This document shows, in pieces, positions 54,555 through 63,006 of a stretch of 64,000 nucleotides of DNA. Numbering within the stretch: position 1 is the stretch's first letter; every line of letters starts with the position of its first letter. A program made the position numbers and the translations under genes. Source of the stretch: Halomonas sp. M20 (lineage in GTDB: Bacteria; Pseudomonadota; Gammaproteobacteria; Pseudomonadales; Halomonadaceae); contig NZ_JACNMQ010000003.1 of the NCBI RefSeq assembly GCF_020622265.1, forward strand, positions 310,001 to 374,000, read 5' to 3'. Below the pieces are notes generated by a model that was not told where the DNA came from, searched no databases, and saw nothing but the letters and a program-made list of their open reading frames with translations.

Positions 54555-55577
54555 ATGCAAGCATTCCAGGTCAACGCCCCCCACGAGTTCGGTATCGTGG
54601 ATATCGAAGCGCCCCAGGCCAAGGCCGGTGAAGTGCTCGTCGCCGTCGCTTTCGCGGGTATCTGCGGTTCCGACATGCATATCATCCACGGCAACAACGC
54701 TTTCGTCCGCTTCCCGCGGGTCACTGGTCACGAGTTCGCCGGGGTGATCGAGGCGGTCGGCGAGGGCGTCGAGGGCATCGCCGCCGGCGAGCGGGTGTGT
54801 GTCGATCCGGTGGTCAGCTGTGGCGAGTGCTATCCGTGCCGCATCGGGCGTCCTAATATCTGCACCCGACTGGAAGTCATCGGCGTGCACCGCGACGGCG
54901 GCTTCGAACAGCGGGTCGGCGTGCCGGCGGCCAACGTACATCGCCTGCCCGAGCATGTCGGCCTCGATCAGGCGGCCCTGGTCGAACCCTATTCGATCGC
55001 CACCAACGTGCTCGATCGCATGCAGCCCATCGAAGGCGATGGCCTGCTGATCTTCGGCGCCGGCGTCATCGGCCTGACCATCCTGCAAGTCGCCCGGGCC
55101 AAGGGCCTGACCGATATCACCGTATGCGACGTCATCGATGCCCGCCTGGAGACGGCTCGCTCCCTGGGCGCCAGCCATGTCGTCAACGGCGAAAGGGAAG
55201 ACATCGAGGCGGTGATGGCCGAACGCACCCAGGGGGAGGGCGTGCCGCTGATCGCCGATGCCGCCTGCGTGCCGGCGCTGTTCCCGTCGCTGGTGCGCAT
55301 GGCCTCGCCGGCGGGGCGCATCGGCCTGCTGGGCTTCAATGCCACGCCCTGCGATCTGGTGCAGCTCGAGGTGATCAAAAAGGAGCTGACCCTGGTCGGT
55401 TCGCGGCTCAACAATCGCAAGTTCCCCGAAGTCATCGAGATGCTCGCCAGCGGGCGGCTCGATGCCACGGCGTTGGTCAGCCATCGGCTGCCCTTCGCCG
55501 AGATGAGTGAGGCGATCCACATGATCGATCATCATCCCGAAAGCGCGCGCAAGGTCTTGATCGACCTGAGTGCTTGA
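54555..55577 (+). CDS. Zinc-dependent medium-chain alcohol/polyol dehydrogenase (RspB-like)
   Basis: The 340-residue protein starts at the ATG at 54555 after AAGGAGAG. Catalytic zinc ligands appear in GICGSDMHIIHG and GHEFAGVIEAVGEGV, structural zinc cysteines in CGECYPCRIGRPNIC, and the NAD-binding glycine motif in LIFGAGVIGLTILQVARA. Such enzymes oxidise sugar acids or polyols, for example L-gulonate, L-idonate or mannonate. Gene order manD then this gene is that of rspAB in enterobacteria. The physiological substrate is likely a hexonate linked to 2-keto-3-deoxygluconate formation. Confidence 0.9.
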   Translation: MQAFQVNAPHEFGIVDIEAPQAKAGEVLVAVAFAGICGSDMHIIHGNNAFVRFPRVTGHEFAGVIEAVGEGVEGIAAGERVCVDPVVSCGECYPCRIGRPNICTRLEVIGVHRDGGFEQRVGVPAANVHRLPEHVGLDQAALVEPYSIATNVLDRMQPIEGDGLLIFGAGVIGLTILQVARAKGLTDITVCDVIDARLETARSLGASHVVNGEREDIEAVMAERTQGEGVPLIADAACVPALFPSLVRMASPAGRIGLLGFNATPCDLVQLEVIKKELTLVGSRLNNRKFPEVIEMLASGRLDATALVSHRLPFAEMSEAIHMIDHHPESARKVLIDLSA

Positions 55578-55623
55578 ACTCCATAGAAATAACAGCCACA
55601 ACACTGCGTCAGGAGTGACCACC

Positions 55624-56592
55624 ATGCTCAAGCAACTTTTCGCTAGTACCCTTATCGGCTCGACGCTGCTCGCGGCGCCTTTCGCCATGGCCGCCGACTA
55701 CACCCTCAAGTTCGGCCACCTGGCCAACGAGCAGCACGTCTGGAACCAGGCCGCCAAGCATTTCAAGCAGCAGGTCGAGGAGAACTCCGACGGCCAGATT
55801 GAAGTGCAGATTTTTCCCAACGAGCAGTTGGGCAATGAGATGGATACGATCAATAGCATCCAGCTCGGCACTGCCGACATGACCATCACCGGGGAAAGCC
55901 TGCAGAACTGGGCACCCCTGGCCGCGATGATGGCAGTACCCTACGCCTTTCGCGATTCGGAGCACCTGCGCAAGGCCGTCGAAGGCGAGGTCGGTGAGCA
56001 GATCGAGACTCAGATCGAGGAAAAGACCGGTCTGGTGCCGCTGACCTGGTTCGAGCGCGGGCCTCGTGAATTGACCTCCAACCGTCCCATCAAGAGTCCG
56101 GACGAGCTCAATGGCCTGCGTCTGCGTGTGCCCAACGTGCCGCTGTTCGTGGATACCTGGCAGGCGCTGGGCGCCAAGCCGACGCCGATGTCCTTCAGCG
56201 AGGTGTTCACGTCGCTGCAGCAGGGCACCATCGACGCCCAGGAGAATCCGTTGTCGTTGATCGAGAGCGCCAGCTTCAACGAAGTCCAGGACTACGTGAA
56301 CATGACCGATCACGTGCGTAGCTGGATCTACGTGGTGGTCGGCAAGAACAAGCTCGAATCGATGCCGGACGAGCTGCAGCAAGTCGTCATGGATGCCGCC
56401 GAGTCGATGCACGAGTTCGAGGCCGAGAAGTTCACCGAGGACCAGAAACGCCTCGAACAGGCCCTCAAGGATGCCGGCATGGAGTTCGTCGAGGTCGATC
56501 AGCAGGCCTTCGCCGAAAAGGCCAAGCCCGCCGTCGAAGCCTCGCTGAACGAAGAGCAGCAGGCGCTTTACGAGGCCATCCAGGACCTCTAA
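55624..56592 (+). CDS. dctP: TRAP transporter substrate-binding protein, DctP family
   Basis: From the ATG at 55624 the protein has 322 residues, with a signal peptide (KQLFASTLIGSTLLAAPFAMA). The mature domain shows KFGHLANEQHVWNQAAKHFK and the family signature with Arg (PDELNGLRLRVPNVPLFVDTW, given in part), which salt-bridges a substrate carboxylate. It delivers an organic or sugar acid to the DctQM permease. The surrounding genes suggest glucuronate, galacturonate, mannonate or fructuronate. No ligand can be chosen from sequence alone. Confidence 0.93.
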   Translation: MLKQLFASTLIGSTLLAAPFAMAADYTLKFGHLANEQHVWNQAAKHFKQQVEENSDGQIEVQIFPNEQLGNEMDTINSIQLGTADMTITGESLQNWAPLAAMMAVPYAFRDSEHLRKAVEGEVGEQIETQIEEKTGLVPLTWFERGPRELTSNRPIKSPDELNGLRLRVPNVPLFVDTWQALGAKPTPMSFSEVFTSLQQGTIDAQENPLSLIESASFNEVQDYVNMTDHVRSWIYVVVGKNKLESMPDELQQVVMDAAESMHEFEAEKFTEDQKRLEQALKDAGMEFVEVDQQAFAEKAKPAVEASLNEEQQALYEAIQDL

Positions 56593-56684
56593 GCCATTGC
56601 ACAACCGGCTTCGCATCCTGAATGGCGAGGTGTGCGAAGCCGGTAATCTCGAAATGAAGTGCATAAAGTATCAAGGGCGCTTAC

Positions 56685-57254
56685 ATGAATGAATCCGACA
56701 TGCAGCCTGGCGACTCTCTCCATGTCATCGCCGAGATACCTCCCTTGGGTGGAGCGTTTGGGCGGCTGGTAACGTGGCTTGATCGCTTGTTCGGTGTCCT
56801 GGCCTCCTTGGCGTTGCTGGGCATTGCGGCGGTAGTGTTGTTGCAAATTTTTGCGCGCCTGGCGCTGCCTAGCTCACCGGCATGGACGGAAGAGCTGTCG
56901 CGTTATCTCTTCATCTATATGGTGGCGCTCTCATCAGGGCTGGTGCTGCGGCGTAATCGGCATGTCAATGTAGAGTTGTTTCATCAGTTTCTCCCCTGGC
57001 GCGGGCAGTTGGCTTATCGCGCCCTGATATGCCTGTTGGTGGGAGGGTTCGCCCTGCTGATGGTGCCCTATGCCATGCAGTACGCACAGATCGGCGCCTT
57101 CCAGACGTCGCCGACGCTCAAGGTGCCGATGATTTATATCTTCTTTTCCACTGCTGTCCTGTTTGGACTCAATGTTCTTTACGCGGCGCTGAGCCTGATC
57201 GAGGCCGCCGTGGCTATCGTTCGTGGTCCGTCGTCTTACCAGGAGCGCGTGTGA
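56685..57254 (+). CDS. dctQ: TRAP transporter small permease, DctQ family
   Basis: The 189-residue protein has four membrane helices. Family features are FARLALPSSPAWTEELSRYLF and VALSSGLVLRRNRHVNVELF. It joins with DctM to form the Na+-driven TRAP permease. Its stop and the DctM start share one base (TGATG), so translation is coupled. Confidence 0.92.
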   Translation: MNESDMQPGDSLHVIAEIPPLGGAFGRLVTWLDRLFGVLASLALLGIAAVVLLQIFARLALPSSPAWTEELSRYLFIYMVALSSGLVLRRNRHVNVELFHQFLPWRGQLAYRALICLLVGGFALLMVPYAMQYAQIGAFQTSPTLKVPMIYIFFSTAVLFGLNVLYAALSLIEAAVAIVRGPSSYQERV

Positions 57255-58531
57255 TGGAAATCGCCATACTCTTCAGCGTGTTTCTTGTGCTGCTCCTGTT
57301 GGGCATGCCAATCGCCTTTGCCCTGGGCATTTCGTCGCTGAGCTATCTGCTTATCGAGGGCATCTCCCTGACGATCGTGCCACAGAAGCTGTACGGCGGT
57401 ATCGACTCCTTCGTGCTGCTGTGCATTCCCGGCTTCGTCCTGGCCGGCAATCTGATGAACGTGGGCAACATTACCGACCACATCATCCGCTTCTGCAATG
57501 CCCTGGTGGGTCATGTGCGCGGCGGACTAGGGCTGGCCAACGTCGGCGGCTCGATGCTGTTCGGCGGTATTTCCGGCACCGCGGTAGCCGATGCCGCCAG
57601 CATTGGCTCGGTGATGATCCCCGGCATGGCGCGTGCGGGCTATGACAAACCCTTCGCCGCTGCGGTGACCGCCGCCTCGTCCACCATTGGTCCGATCATT
57701 CCGCCCAGTGTGCCGATGATCATCGTCGGTTCGCTGGGCGGCGTCTCGGTGGGCAAGATGTTCCTGGCCGGCGCCATACCCGGGCTGTTGCTAGGAGTGG
57801 CGATGATGATCACCACCTACATCCTAGCGGTACGGCGCGGCTACCCGCGGGAGCGGCGCTCGAGCCTCAAGGAGCTGCTCAAGGAAGGGCGCAGCGCCTT
57901 CTGGGCATTGCTGATGACCTTCATCATTCTTTACGGGATCATCGGCGGCCTGTTCACCCCCACGGAGGCCTCGATCGTCGCCAGCCTGTATGCCTTCGTC
58001 ATCGGCATGTTCGTCTACAAGGGACTCAACTGGCGCAACCTGCCACAGATCATCGTTGATACGGTGCTGACCTCGGGGTCGCTGATGCTGCTGGTGGGGC
58101 TGGCCAATCTATTTGGATGGATTCTCACCAGCCAGCAGATTCCCCAGCTGATCGCCGACGGCATTCTCAACATCAGCGAAAAACCCATCGTGGTCATCCT
58201 GATCCTCAACCTGATCTTGTTGGTGGTGGGATCGTTCATGGAAACCATCGCCGCCCTGATCATCCTGTTCCCGGCACTTCTCGGCGTAGCGACGGGGGTC
58301 GGCATGGATCCGATCCATTTCGGTTTGATGGCGGTGCTCAACCTGATGATCGGCCTGACCACACCGCCGGTGGGGGTCTGTCTGTTCGTCGTCTCGGGTA
58401 TTGGCAAGCTGCCCATGCTGCGCGTGGCCCGCGCCATCCTGCCATTTTTGATCTGCAACCTGATCGTGCTGCTGTTGGTGTCGTATATCCCAGCGCTTTC
58501 CCTGTGGCTGCCCAACCTGTTGATGGAGTAA
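57254..58531 (+). CDS. dctM: TRAP transporter large permease, DctM family
   Basis: From the ATG at 57254 (AGGAGCGCGTGTG) the product has 425 residues and about twelve membrane segments of the ion-transporter superfamily. Visible blocks are LLLLGMPIAFALGISSLSYL, GGSMLFGGISGTAVADAASI, TAASSTIGPIIPPSVPMII and LMIGLTTPPVGVCLFVVSG. It is the Na+-coupled membrane component of the TRAP system with DctP and DctQ. The uxuB ribosome site overlaps its stop. Confidence 0.95.
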   Translation: MEIAILFSVFLVLLLLGMPIAFALGISSLSYLLIEGISLTIVPQKLYGGIDSFVLLCIPGFVLAGNLMNVGNITDHIIRFCNALVGHVRGGLGLANVGGSMLFGGISGTAVADAASIGSVMIPGMARAGYDKPFAAAVTAASSTIGPIIPPSVPMIIVGSLGGVSVGKMFLAGAIPGLLLGVAMMITTYILAVRRGYPRERRSSLKELLKEGRSAFWALLMTFIILYGIIGGLFTPTEASIVASLYAFVIGMFVYKGLNWRNLPQIIVDTVLTSGSLMLLVGLANLFGWILTSQQIPQLIADGILNISEKPIVVILILNLILLVVGSFMETIAALIILFPALLGVATGVGMDPIHFGLMAVLNLMIGLTTPPVGVCLFVVSGIGKLPMLRVARAILPFLICNLIVLLLVSYIPALSLWLPNLLME

Positions 58532-58536
58532 CGCCA

Positions 58537-59991
58537 ATGACCCAACTGAAGCGTGCTCCCGCCGCACCGCGCCAGGGCCGGATCGGTATCGTCCATCTGG
58601 GCTTGGGCGCATTCCACCGTGCGCATCAAGCGGTCTATTTGGAGCGCTATAGACAGCGAACGGGCGACGCCGCTTGGGGAATAAGCAGCGCCAATCTACG
58701 TTCGAGCGTCGGGCTGGTCGATACCCTGCGCGAGGCGGGTCATTGCCATCACGTGGCGGAATACGCCGACAGCGAAAGCGTGACGCTGCGCGAGATCGGC
58801 GTGATCGAAGAGACTCTGTTCACCGGCCAGGAGGATGGCCAATGGGGTCGCGATCTCGAGGCGTTGCTGACGCGTATGACCGCCCCCGAGACCCGTATCG
58901 TCACCCTGACCGTCACCGAGAAGGGCTATTTCCTGAGTCCGGCCAGCGGCGATTTGCTGATCGATGACCCCATGATCGCCTTCGATATCGCCAATCCCGC
59001 TTCACCGCGCACTGCGCCGGGTATCCTGGTCGAGGCCCTGGCGCGGCGCCGAGCGGCTGGCGTCGCTCCCTTCACGGTGCTTTCCTGCGACAACATGCCG
59101 GACAACGGCAAGCGTACCCGGGCTGCGGTGAGCCAGTTGGCGGCACGCCGTGACGCGGCGCTCGCCGAATGGGTCGAGCGCGCGGTGGCCTTTCCCTGCA
59201 GCATGGTCGATCGCATCGTGCCGGCCATGACCGAGACGGATTTTGCGCGTCTGGCAGAACTCGGTGTCGAGGACAAGAACGCCGTGGTCTGCGAAGCCTT
59301 CGCCCAGTGGGTGGTCGAGGAAGACTTCCCCCAGGGCCGCCCGGCCTGGGAGGCGGACGGCGTCGAGATGGTCTCCGATGTCGCGCCGTTCGAGGCCATG
59401 AAGCTCAGGATGCTCAACGGCAGCCATTCGCTGCTCGCCTACCTGGGGGCGCTCGACGGCATCGCGACCGTCTTCGAGGCGGTGAGCCGCGACGATCTTG
59501 AGACCCTGCTGCGCCGCTACATGCTGGAAGAGGCCGCACCGACCCTGGCCATGCCCGAGGGTACTGACCTCGAGGAGTACGCCGAGCGGCTCATCGCGCG
59601 TTTCGCCAACGACAGCCTGCGCCACCGTCTGCAGCAGATCGCCATGGACGGCAGTCAGAAACTGCCCCAGCGCTGGCTCGACGGTGCCGGAATGCGCCTT
59701 GAAGCCGGCGAGCCGGTGCCCTGCACGACGCTGGGCATCGCCGCCTGGATTCGCTATACCAAAGGCGAGGATTTAAGCGGCAACCCCTATCCGGTGGACG
59801 ACCCCCTGGCGGAGCATTTCCAGGCACTGCATCAACGCCACGGCGAAGATGCGGACACGCTTGTGCGGGCCTTTCTCGCTGAAGACGCCATCTTCGCGCC
59901 AGAGTTGGCACAAATGCCCGGTTTCCGCGAAGCAGTCGTCACCGCCTACCATACCCTGACACAGCGCAGCTTGAGCGCGGCGCTCGCTTAG
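58537..59991 (+). CDS. uxuB: Fructuronate reductase / mannitol dehydrogenase family
   Basis: From the ATG at 58537 the protein has 484 residues and starts with the NAD-binding region of the polyol-specific long-chain dehydrogenases (RIGIVHLGLGAFHRAHQAVY). The family signature with the catalytic lysine is near FEAMKLRMLNGSHSLLAYLG, and TVLSCDNMPDNGKRTRAAV is typical. UxuB reduces D-fructuronate to D-mannonate with NADH. Mannitol and tagaturonate dehydrogenases are close relatives. The neighbours manD, uxuA and kdgK make fructuronate reduction the best call. Confidence 0.92.
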   Translation: MTQLKRAPAAPRQGRIGIVHLGLGAFHRAHQAVYLERYRQRTGDAAWGISSANLRSSVGLVDTLREAGHCHHVAEYADSESVTLREIGVIEETLFTGQEDGQWGRDLEALLTRMTAPETRIVTLTVTEKGYFLSPASGDLLIDDPMIAFDIANPASPRTAPGILVEALARRRAAGVAPFTVLSCDNMPDNGKRTRAAVSQLAARRDAALAEWVERAVAFPCSMVDRIVPAMTETDFARLAELGVEDKNAVVCEAFAQWVVEEDFPQGRPAWEADGVEMVSDVAPFEAMKLRMLNGSHSLLAYLGALDGIATVFEAVSRDDLETLLRRYMLEEAAPTLAMPEGTDLEEYAERLIARFANDSLRHRLQQIAMDGSQKLPQRWLDGAGMRLEAGEPVPCTTLGIAAWIRYTKGEDLSGNPYPVDDPLAEHFQALHQRHGEDADTLVRAFLAEDAIFAPELAQMPGFREAVVTAYHTLTQRSLSAALA

Positions 59992-60021
59992 CTCGAGCGC
60001 GTCTGACACGAGGACATCATC

Positions 60022-61200
60022 ATGGAACATACCTGGCGCTGGTTCGGCCCCAACGATCCCATCCGCCTCGACGAGGTCCGCCAGACCGGGGCCACCGGCA
60101 TCGTCACCGCACTGCACGACGTTCCCAACGGCGAGGTGTGGACGACCGAGGCGATCGGCGAGCGTAAGCGGATGATCGAGGCGGCCGGCCTCTCCTGGTC
60201 GGTGGTGGAGAGCGTGCCGGTCACCGAGGCGATCAAGAAAGGACTGCCCGAGCGCGACGCGCACATCGAGACCTACTGCCAGACCCTGCGCAACCTGGCG
60301 GCCTGCGGTATCGACACCGTCTGCTACAACTTCATGCCGGTGCTCGACTGGACCCGTACCGATCTCACCTACCGCATGTCCGACGGGGCACTGGCGCTAC
60401 GCTTCGACCAGACCGCCTTCGCCGCCTTCGATCTCTACCTGCTCGAACGCCCCGGCGCGGCGCAGGAGTACGGCGACGACGAGAAGACCGCCGCGCAGGC
60501 CTATCTCGACACCCTCGACCAGCCGGCTCGGGACAAGCTCACCAATAACATCATCGCCGGGCTGCCCGGTGCCGAGGAACACTATACCCTCGCGCGCTTC
60601 CGCGAGGTGCTGGCCGAGTATGCCGAGATCGACGCTGCCACACTTCGCGAGCATCTGGGTTATTTCCTGCAGGCCATCATCCCGGTGGCCGAGGAGGCGG
60701 GCATCCGCATGGCGATTCATCCGGACGATCCGCCCCGGCCACTGCTCGGCCTACCCCGGGTGGTTTCCACTGCCGAGGATGCCCAGTGGATTCTCGATAC
60801 CGTGCCGAGCAAAGCCAACGGCCTGACCCTGTGCACCGGCTCCTACGGGGTGCGCGCGGACAACGACCTGGCGGACATGGCGCGGCGTTTCGGCCCTAAA
60901 ATCTACTTCACCCATCTGCGCTCCACTCAGCGCGAACAGCCGGACCCGCGCTCCTTCCATGAAGCGCCGCATCTGACGGGGGATGTGGACATGGTGGCGG
61001 TGATCGCGGCGCTGGTGGAAGAGGAGCGCCGCCGCGAGCGCGAAGGCGGCCCGCGCCTGCCGCTGCGCCCGGACCACGGCCACTACATCCTCGACGACCA
61101 GCACCGCGACACAGCGCCGGGCTACCCGCTCTACGGCCGCCTGCGCGGCCTGGCGGAACTGCGTGGGGTGGAGGTTGCGGTGAAGCAGTTGATGAAGTGA
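60022..61200 (+). CDS. uxuA: Mannonate dehydratase
   Basis: The 392-residue protein is a full-length UxuA of the xylose-isomerase-like fold: [54 protein letters not shown] and [12 protein letters not shown], ending in [12 protein letters not shown]. Metal-binding His and Cys residues are expected in these blocks. It turns D-mannonate into 2-keto-3-deoxygluconate. ManD, upstream, catalyses the same reaction with an unrelated fold. It lies 30 bases after uxuB. Confidence 0.95.
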   Translation: MEHTWRWFGPNDPIRLDEVRQTGATGIVTALHDVPNGEVWTTEAIGERKRMIEAAGLSWSVVESVPVTEAIKKGLPERDAHIETYCQTLRNLAACGIDTVCYNFMPVLDWTRTDLTYRMSDGALALRFDQTAFAAFDLYLLERPGAAQEYGDDEKTAAQAYLDTLDQPARDKLTNNIIAGLPGAEEHYTLARFREVLAEYAEIDAATLREHLGYFLQAIIPVAEEAGIRMAIHPDDPPRPLLGLPRVVSTAEDAQWILDTVPSKANGLTLCTGSYGVRADNDLADMARRFGPKIYFTHLRSTQREQPDPRSFHEAPHLTGDVDMVAVIAALVEEERRREREGGPRLPLRPDHGHYILDDQHRDTAPGYPLYGRLRGLAELRGVEVAVKQLMK

Positions 61201-61215
61201 ACGTTATCGCCATTA

Positions 61216-61262
61216 GGCAACACGCGCCCATTATTCGGCGGGACTGATGGGGACGCGTTGCC
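61216..61262. terminator. Large imperfect hairpin between uxuA and the HAD gene
   Basis: GGCAACACGCGCCCAT (61216-61231) and ATGGGGACGCGTTGCC (61247-61262) pair over 13 of 16 positions with a 15-base loop, in the gap between convergent genes. No T run follows on either strand, so it may slow or protect transcripts rather than act as a classical terminator. Confidence 0.4.
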
Positions 61263-61265
61263 GAC

Positions 61266-61934
61266 CTAGCGGTTTTGCGCGTTAAGTCCAGCGATAGCCT
61301 CAGCCAACTCGCTGGCGTGACGGATTTCGATGGCGCCTTCCGGTGCGGTTTCTTTCTCGGGAAAGTGGTTGAGATGGACTACCCTCATGCCCGCTTCTAG
61401 CCCGGCGGCCACGCCGACGGCGGCATCGTCGATCACCACGCAGCGTTCGGGCGGGTAGCCCAGAGCCTCCGCTGCCTTGAGATAGAGTGCCGGGTCGGGC
61501 TTCCACACGTTCAGGGTATAGGCGCTGAACAGGTTGTCGCCGAAGTGGTGGGCAAGGCCGGCGCTTTCCATGGCGCAACGGATCTTGCGTTCGGGGCCGT
61601 TGGAAACCACCGCCTTGGTGTGATCGGCAAGTGCCTCAAGAACTTCTGGCATACCGGTGATGGGTTCGAGTTCGGCGCGCATGCGAGCCTCCATCATCTC
61701 GCGCATGTCGGCTTCCATCCTGGGGAACAGGTTTTCGGCCAGAGCGCCATAACGCGCCTCCTGCGTCTGGACGATGGTAAGAAAGCGCACGCCACGAAAT
61801 TCCTGCATGTACTGCGCCGCGGTGAAGGGCAGGCCGTAGCGCGGCAGTACCTCCGCCATCACCTGGGCGAGCAGGATTTCGCTGTCGACCAGGGTGCCGT
61901 CGGAGTCGAAGAGCAGGCAAAGGGGAGCGGTCAT
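61266..61934 (-). CDS. HAD-family sugar phosphatase
   Basis: The 222-residue protein is a subfamily I HAD hydrolase. The nucleophile and acid are Asp10 and Asp12 in LLFDSDGTLVDSE; the later motifs are KAVVSNGPERKI and PERCVVIDDAAVGVAAGLEAG. It dephosphorylates a small sugar or sugar-acid phosphate (YfbT/beta-phosphoglucomutase-like group). The kdgK stop lies after its start (four-base overlap, kdgK upstream), so the two are co-translated. Possible substrates include phosphorylated intermediates of the hexuronate pathway. Confidence 0.88.
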   Translation of the reverse strand: MTAPLCLLFDSDGTLVDSEILLAQVMAEVLPRYGLPFTAAQYMQEFRGVRFLTIVQTQEARYGALAENLFPRMEADMREMMEARMRAELEPITGMPEVLEALADHTKAVVSNGPERKIRCAMESAGLAHHFGDNLFSAYTLNVWKPDPALYLKAAEALGYPPERCVVIDDAAVGVAAGLEAGMRVVHLNHFPEKETAPEGAIEIRHASELAEAIAGLNAQNR

Positions 61935-62917
61935 GGTTGACTCCAGGCATTGGCCTCGAGGGCGTCGAGCCGGGCGCGGCTGGGCAGCCCTTCCATATCG
62001 CCAAGCACCTGCACCGCGAGAGAGCCGATCAGGTTGCCTCGGCGTGCCGCCTCCTGGGGCGAGCGTCCGTCGAGCAGGGCGCTGACCGTTCCCACGGCGA
62101 AGGCATCGCCGGCGCCCACGGTATCGATCACCTCGGCCACCGGGAAGCCGGGCACGGTGACTTCCTCGTTTTGGCCGCCCAAGGTACCGCGATAGTAGCT
62201 GCCTTCAGGGCCGAGCTTGATGATTACCGCCTTGGCACCCTGATCCAGATAGAAGCCGGCGATGTCGTAAGCCGTCTCGTAACCGGTGAGCAGGCGGCCC
62301 TCGGCGAGCCCTGGCAGCACCCAGTCGGCGTCGGCCGCCAGTTCGTTCAAAGTGTCGCGCATGACGCTTTCACTTTCCCACAGGCTGGGACGCAGATTGG
62401 GGTCAAAGGAGATGCTGGCGCCGGCGGCTCGAGCGCGCGCCAGCAGATGGCGGGACAATTCCCGACAGCTTGCCGAGATAGCCGGGGGGATGCCGGTGGC
62501 ATGTAGATGGCGCAGAGCGGAAAAGTCGACGTTCTCGGCATCTTCAGTAGTGAGATGGCTGGCGGCGCTGCCCCGGCGAAAGTATTCGGTACGCGGATCC
62601 GTGCCGCCCACGGCACGCTCCTTGAACATCAGCCCGGTGGGGTGTTCGGGATCGACATTCAGATGGCGACAATCCAATCCTTCCGCTTCCAAAGTTCGGC
62701 GAATGAAGGTGCCGAAGCTATCGTCCCCGATCCGGCTTAGCCAACCGACATTAAAGCCCAGCCGCGAAAGGCCGATGGCAACATTGGTATCGGCCCCGGC
62801 GATACGACGCTGGAAGCGCTCGACATCCGCCAGATCGCCGGAGGTCTCGGCGATGAATAGCGCCATCGCCTCGCCGAAGGTAAGGATTTCGGGGCCGGAA
62901 GTAGGCGATTGCGTCAT
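61931..62917 (-). CDS. kdgK: 2-keto-3-deoxygluconate kinase (PfkB family)
   Basis: The 328-residue PfkB-family kinase opens with EILTFGEAMALFIAETSGDL. It shows the N-terminal PfkB block near GADTNVAIGLSRLGFNVGWL and the ATP/catalytic block EVIDTVGAGDAFAVGTVSAL, whose Asp is the base. With uxuA, manD and uxuB nearby, phosphorylation of 2-keto-3-deoxygluconate to KDPG is the best call; other sugar kinases of this family cannot be excluded. The ATG is preceded by AAAGGAGAAAAGT. The KDPG aldolase gene is not in the window. Confidence 0.88.
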   Translation of the reverse strand: MTQSPTSGPEILTFGEAMALFIAETSGDLADVERFQRRIAGADTNVAIGLSRLGFNVGWLSRIGDDSFGTFIRRTLEAEGLDCRHLNVDPEHPTGLMFKERAVGGTDPRTEYFRRGSAASHLTTEDAENVDFSALRHLHATGIPPAISASCRELSRHLLARARAAGASISFDPNLRPSLWESESVMRDTLNELAADADWVLPGLAEGRLLTGYETAYDIAGFYLDQGAKAVIIKLGPEGSYYRGTLGGQNEEVTVPGFPVAEVIDTVGAGDAFAVGTVSALLDGRSPQEAARRGNLIGSLAVQVLGDMEGLPSRARLDALEANAWSQP

Positions 62918-63006
62918 ACTTTTCTCCTTTGGATAGTGGGCCTATATCGTACCGCGTCACAGCGAGTGATATAACGCAGAAGACGCAACGCCAACCGGGA
63001 TGTTTC

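Noticed and set aside
54468-55688. 406-residue open frame on the minus strand opposite the zinc dehydrogenase
   Set aside because: Antisense of a well-defined zinc dehydrogenase with zinc-ligand cysteines; its composition is that of a shadow frame.
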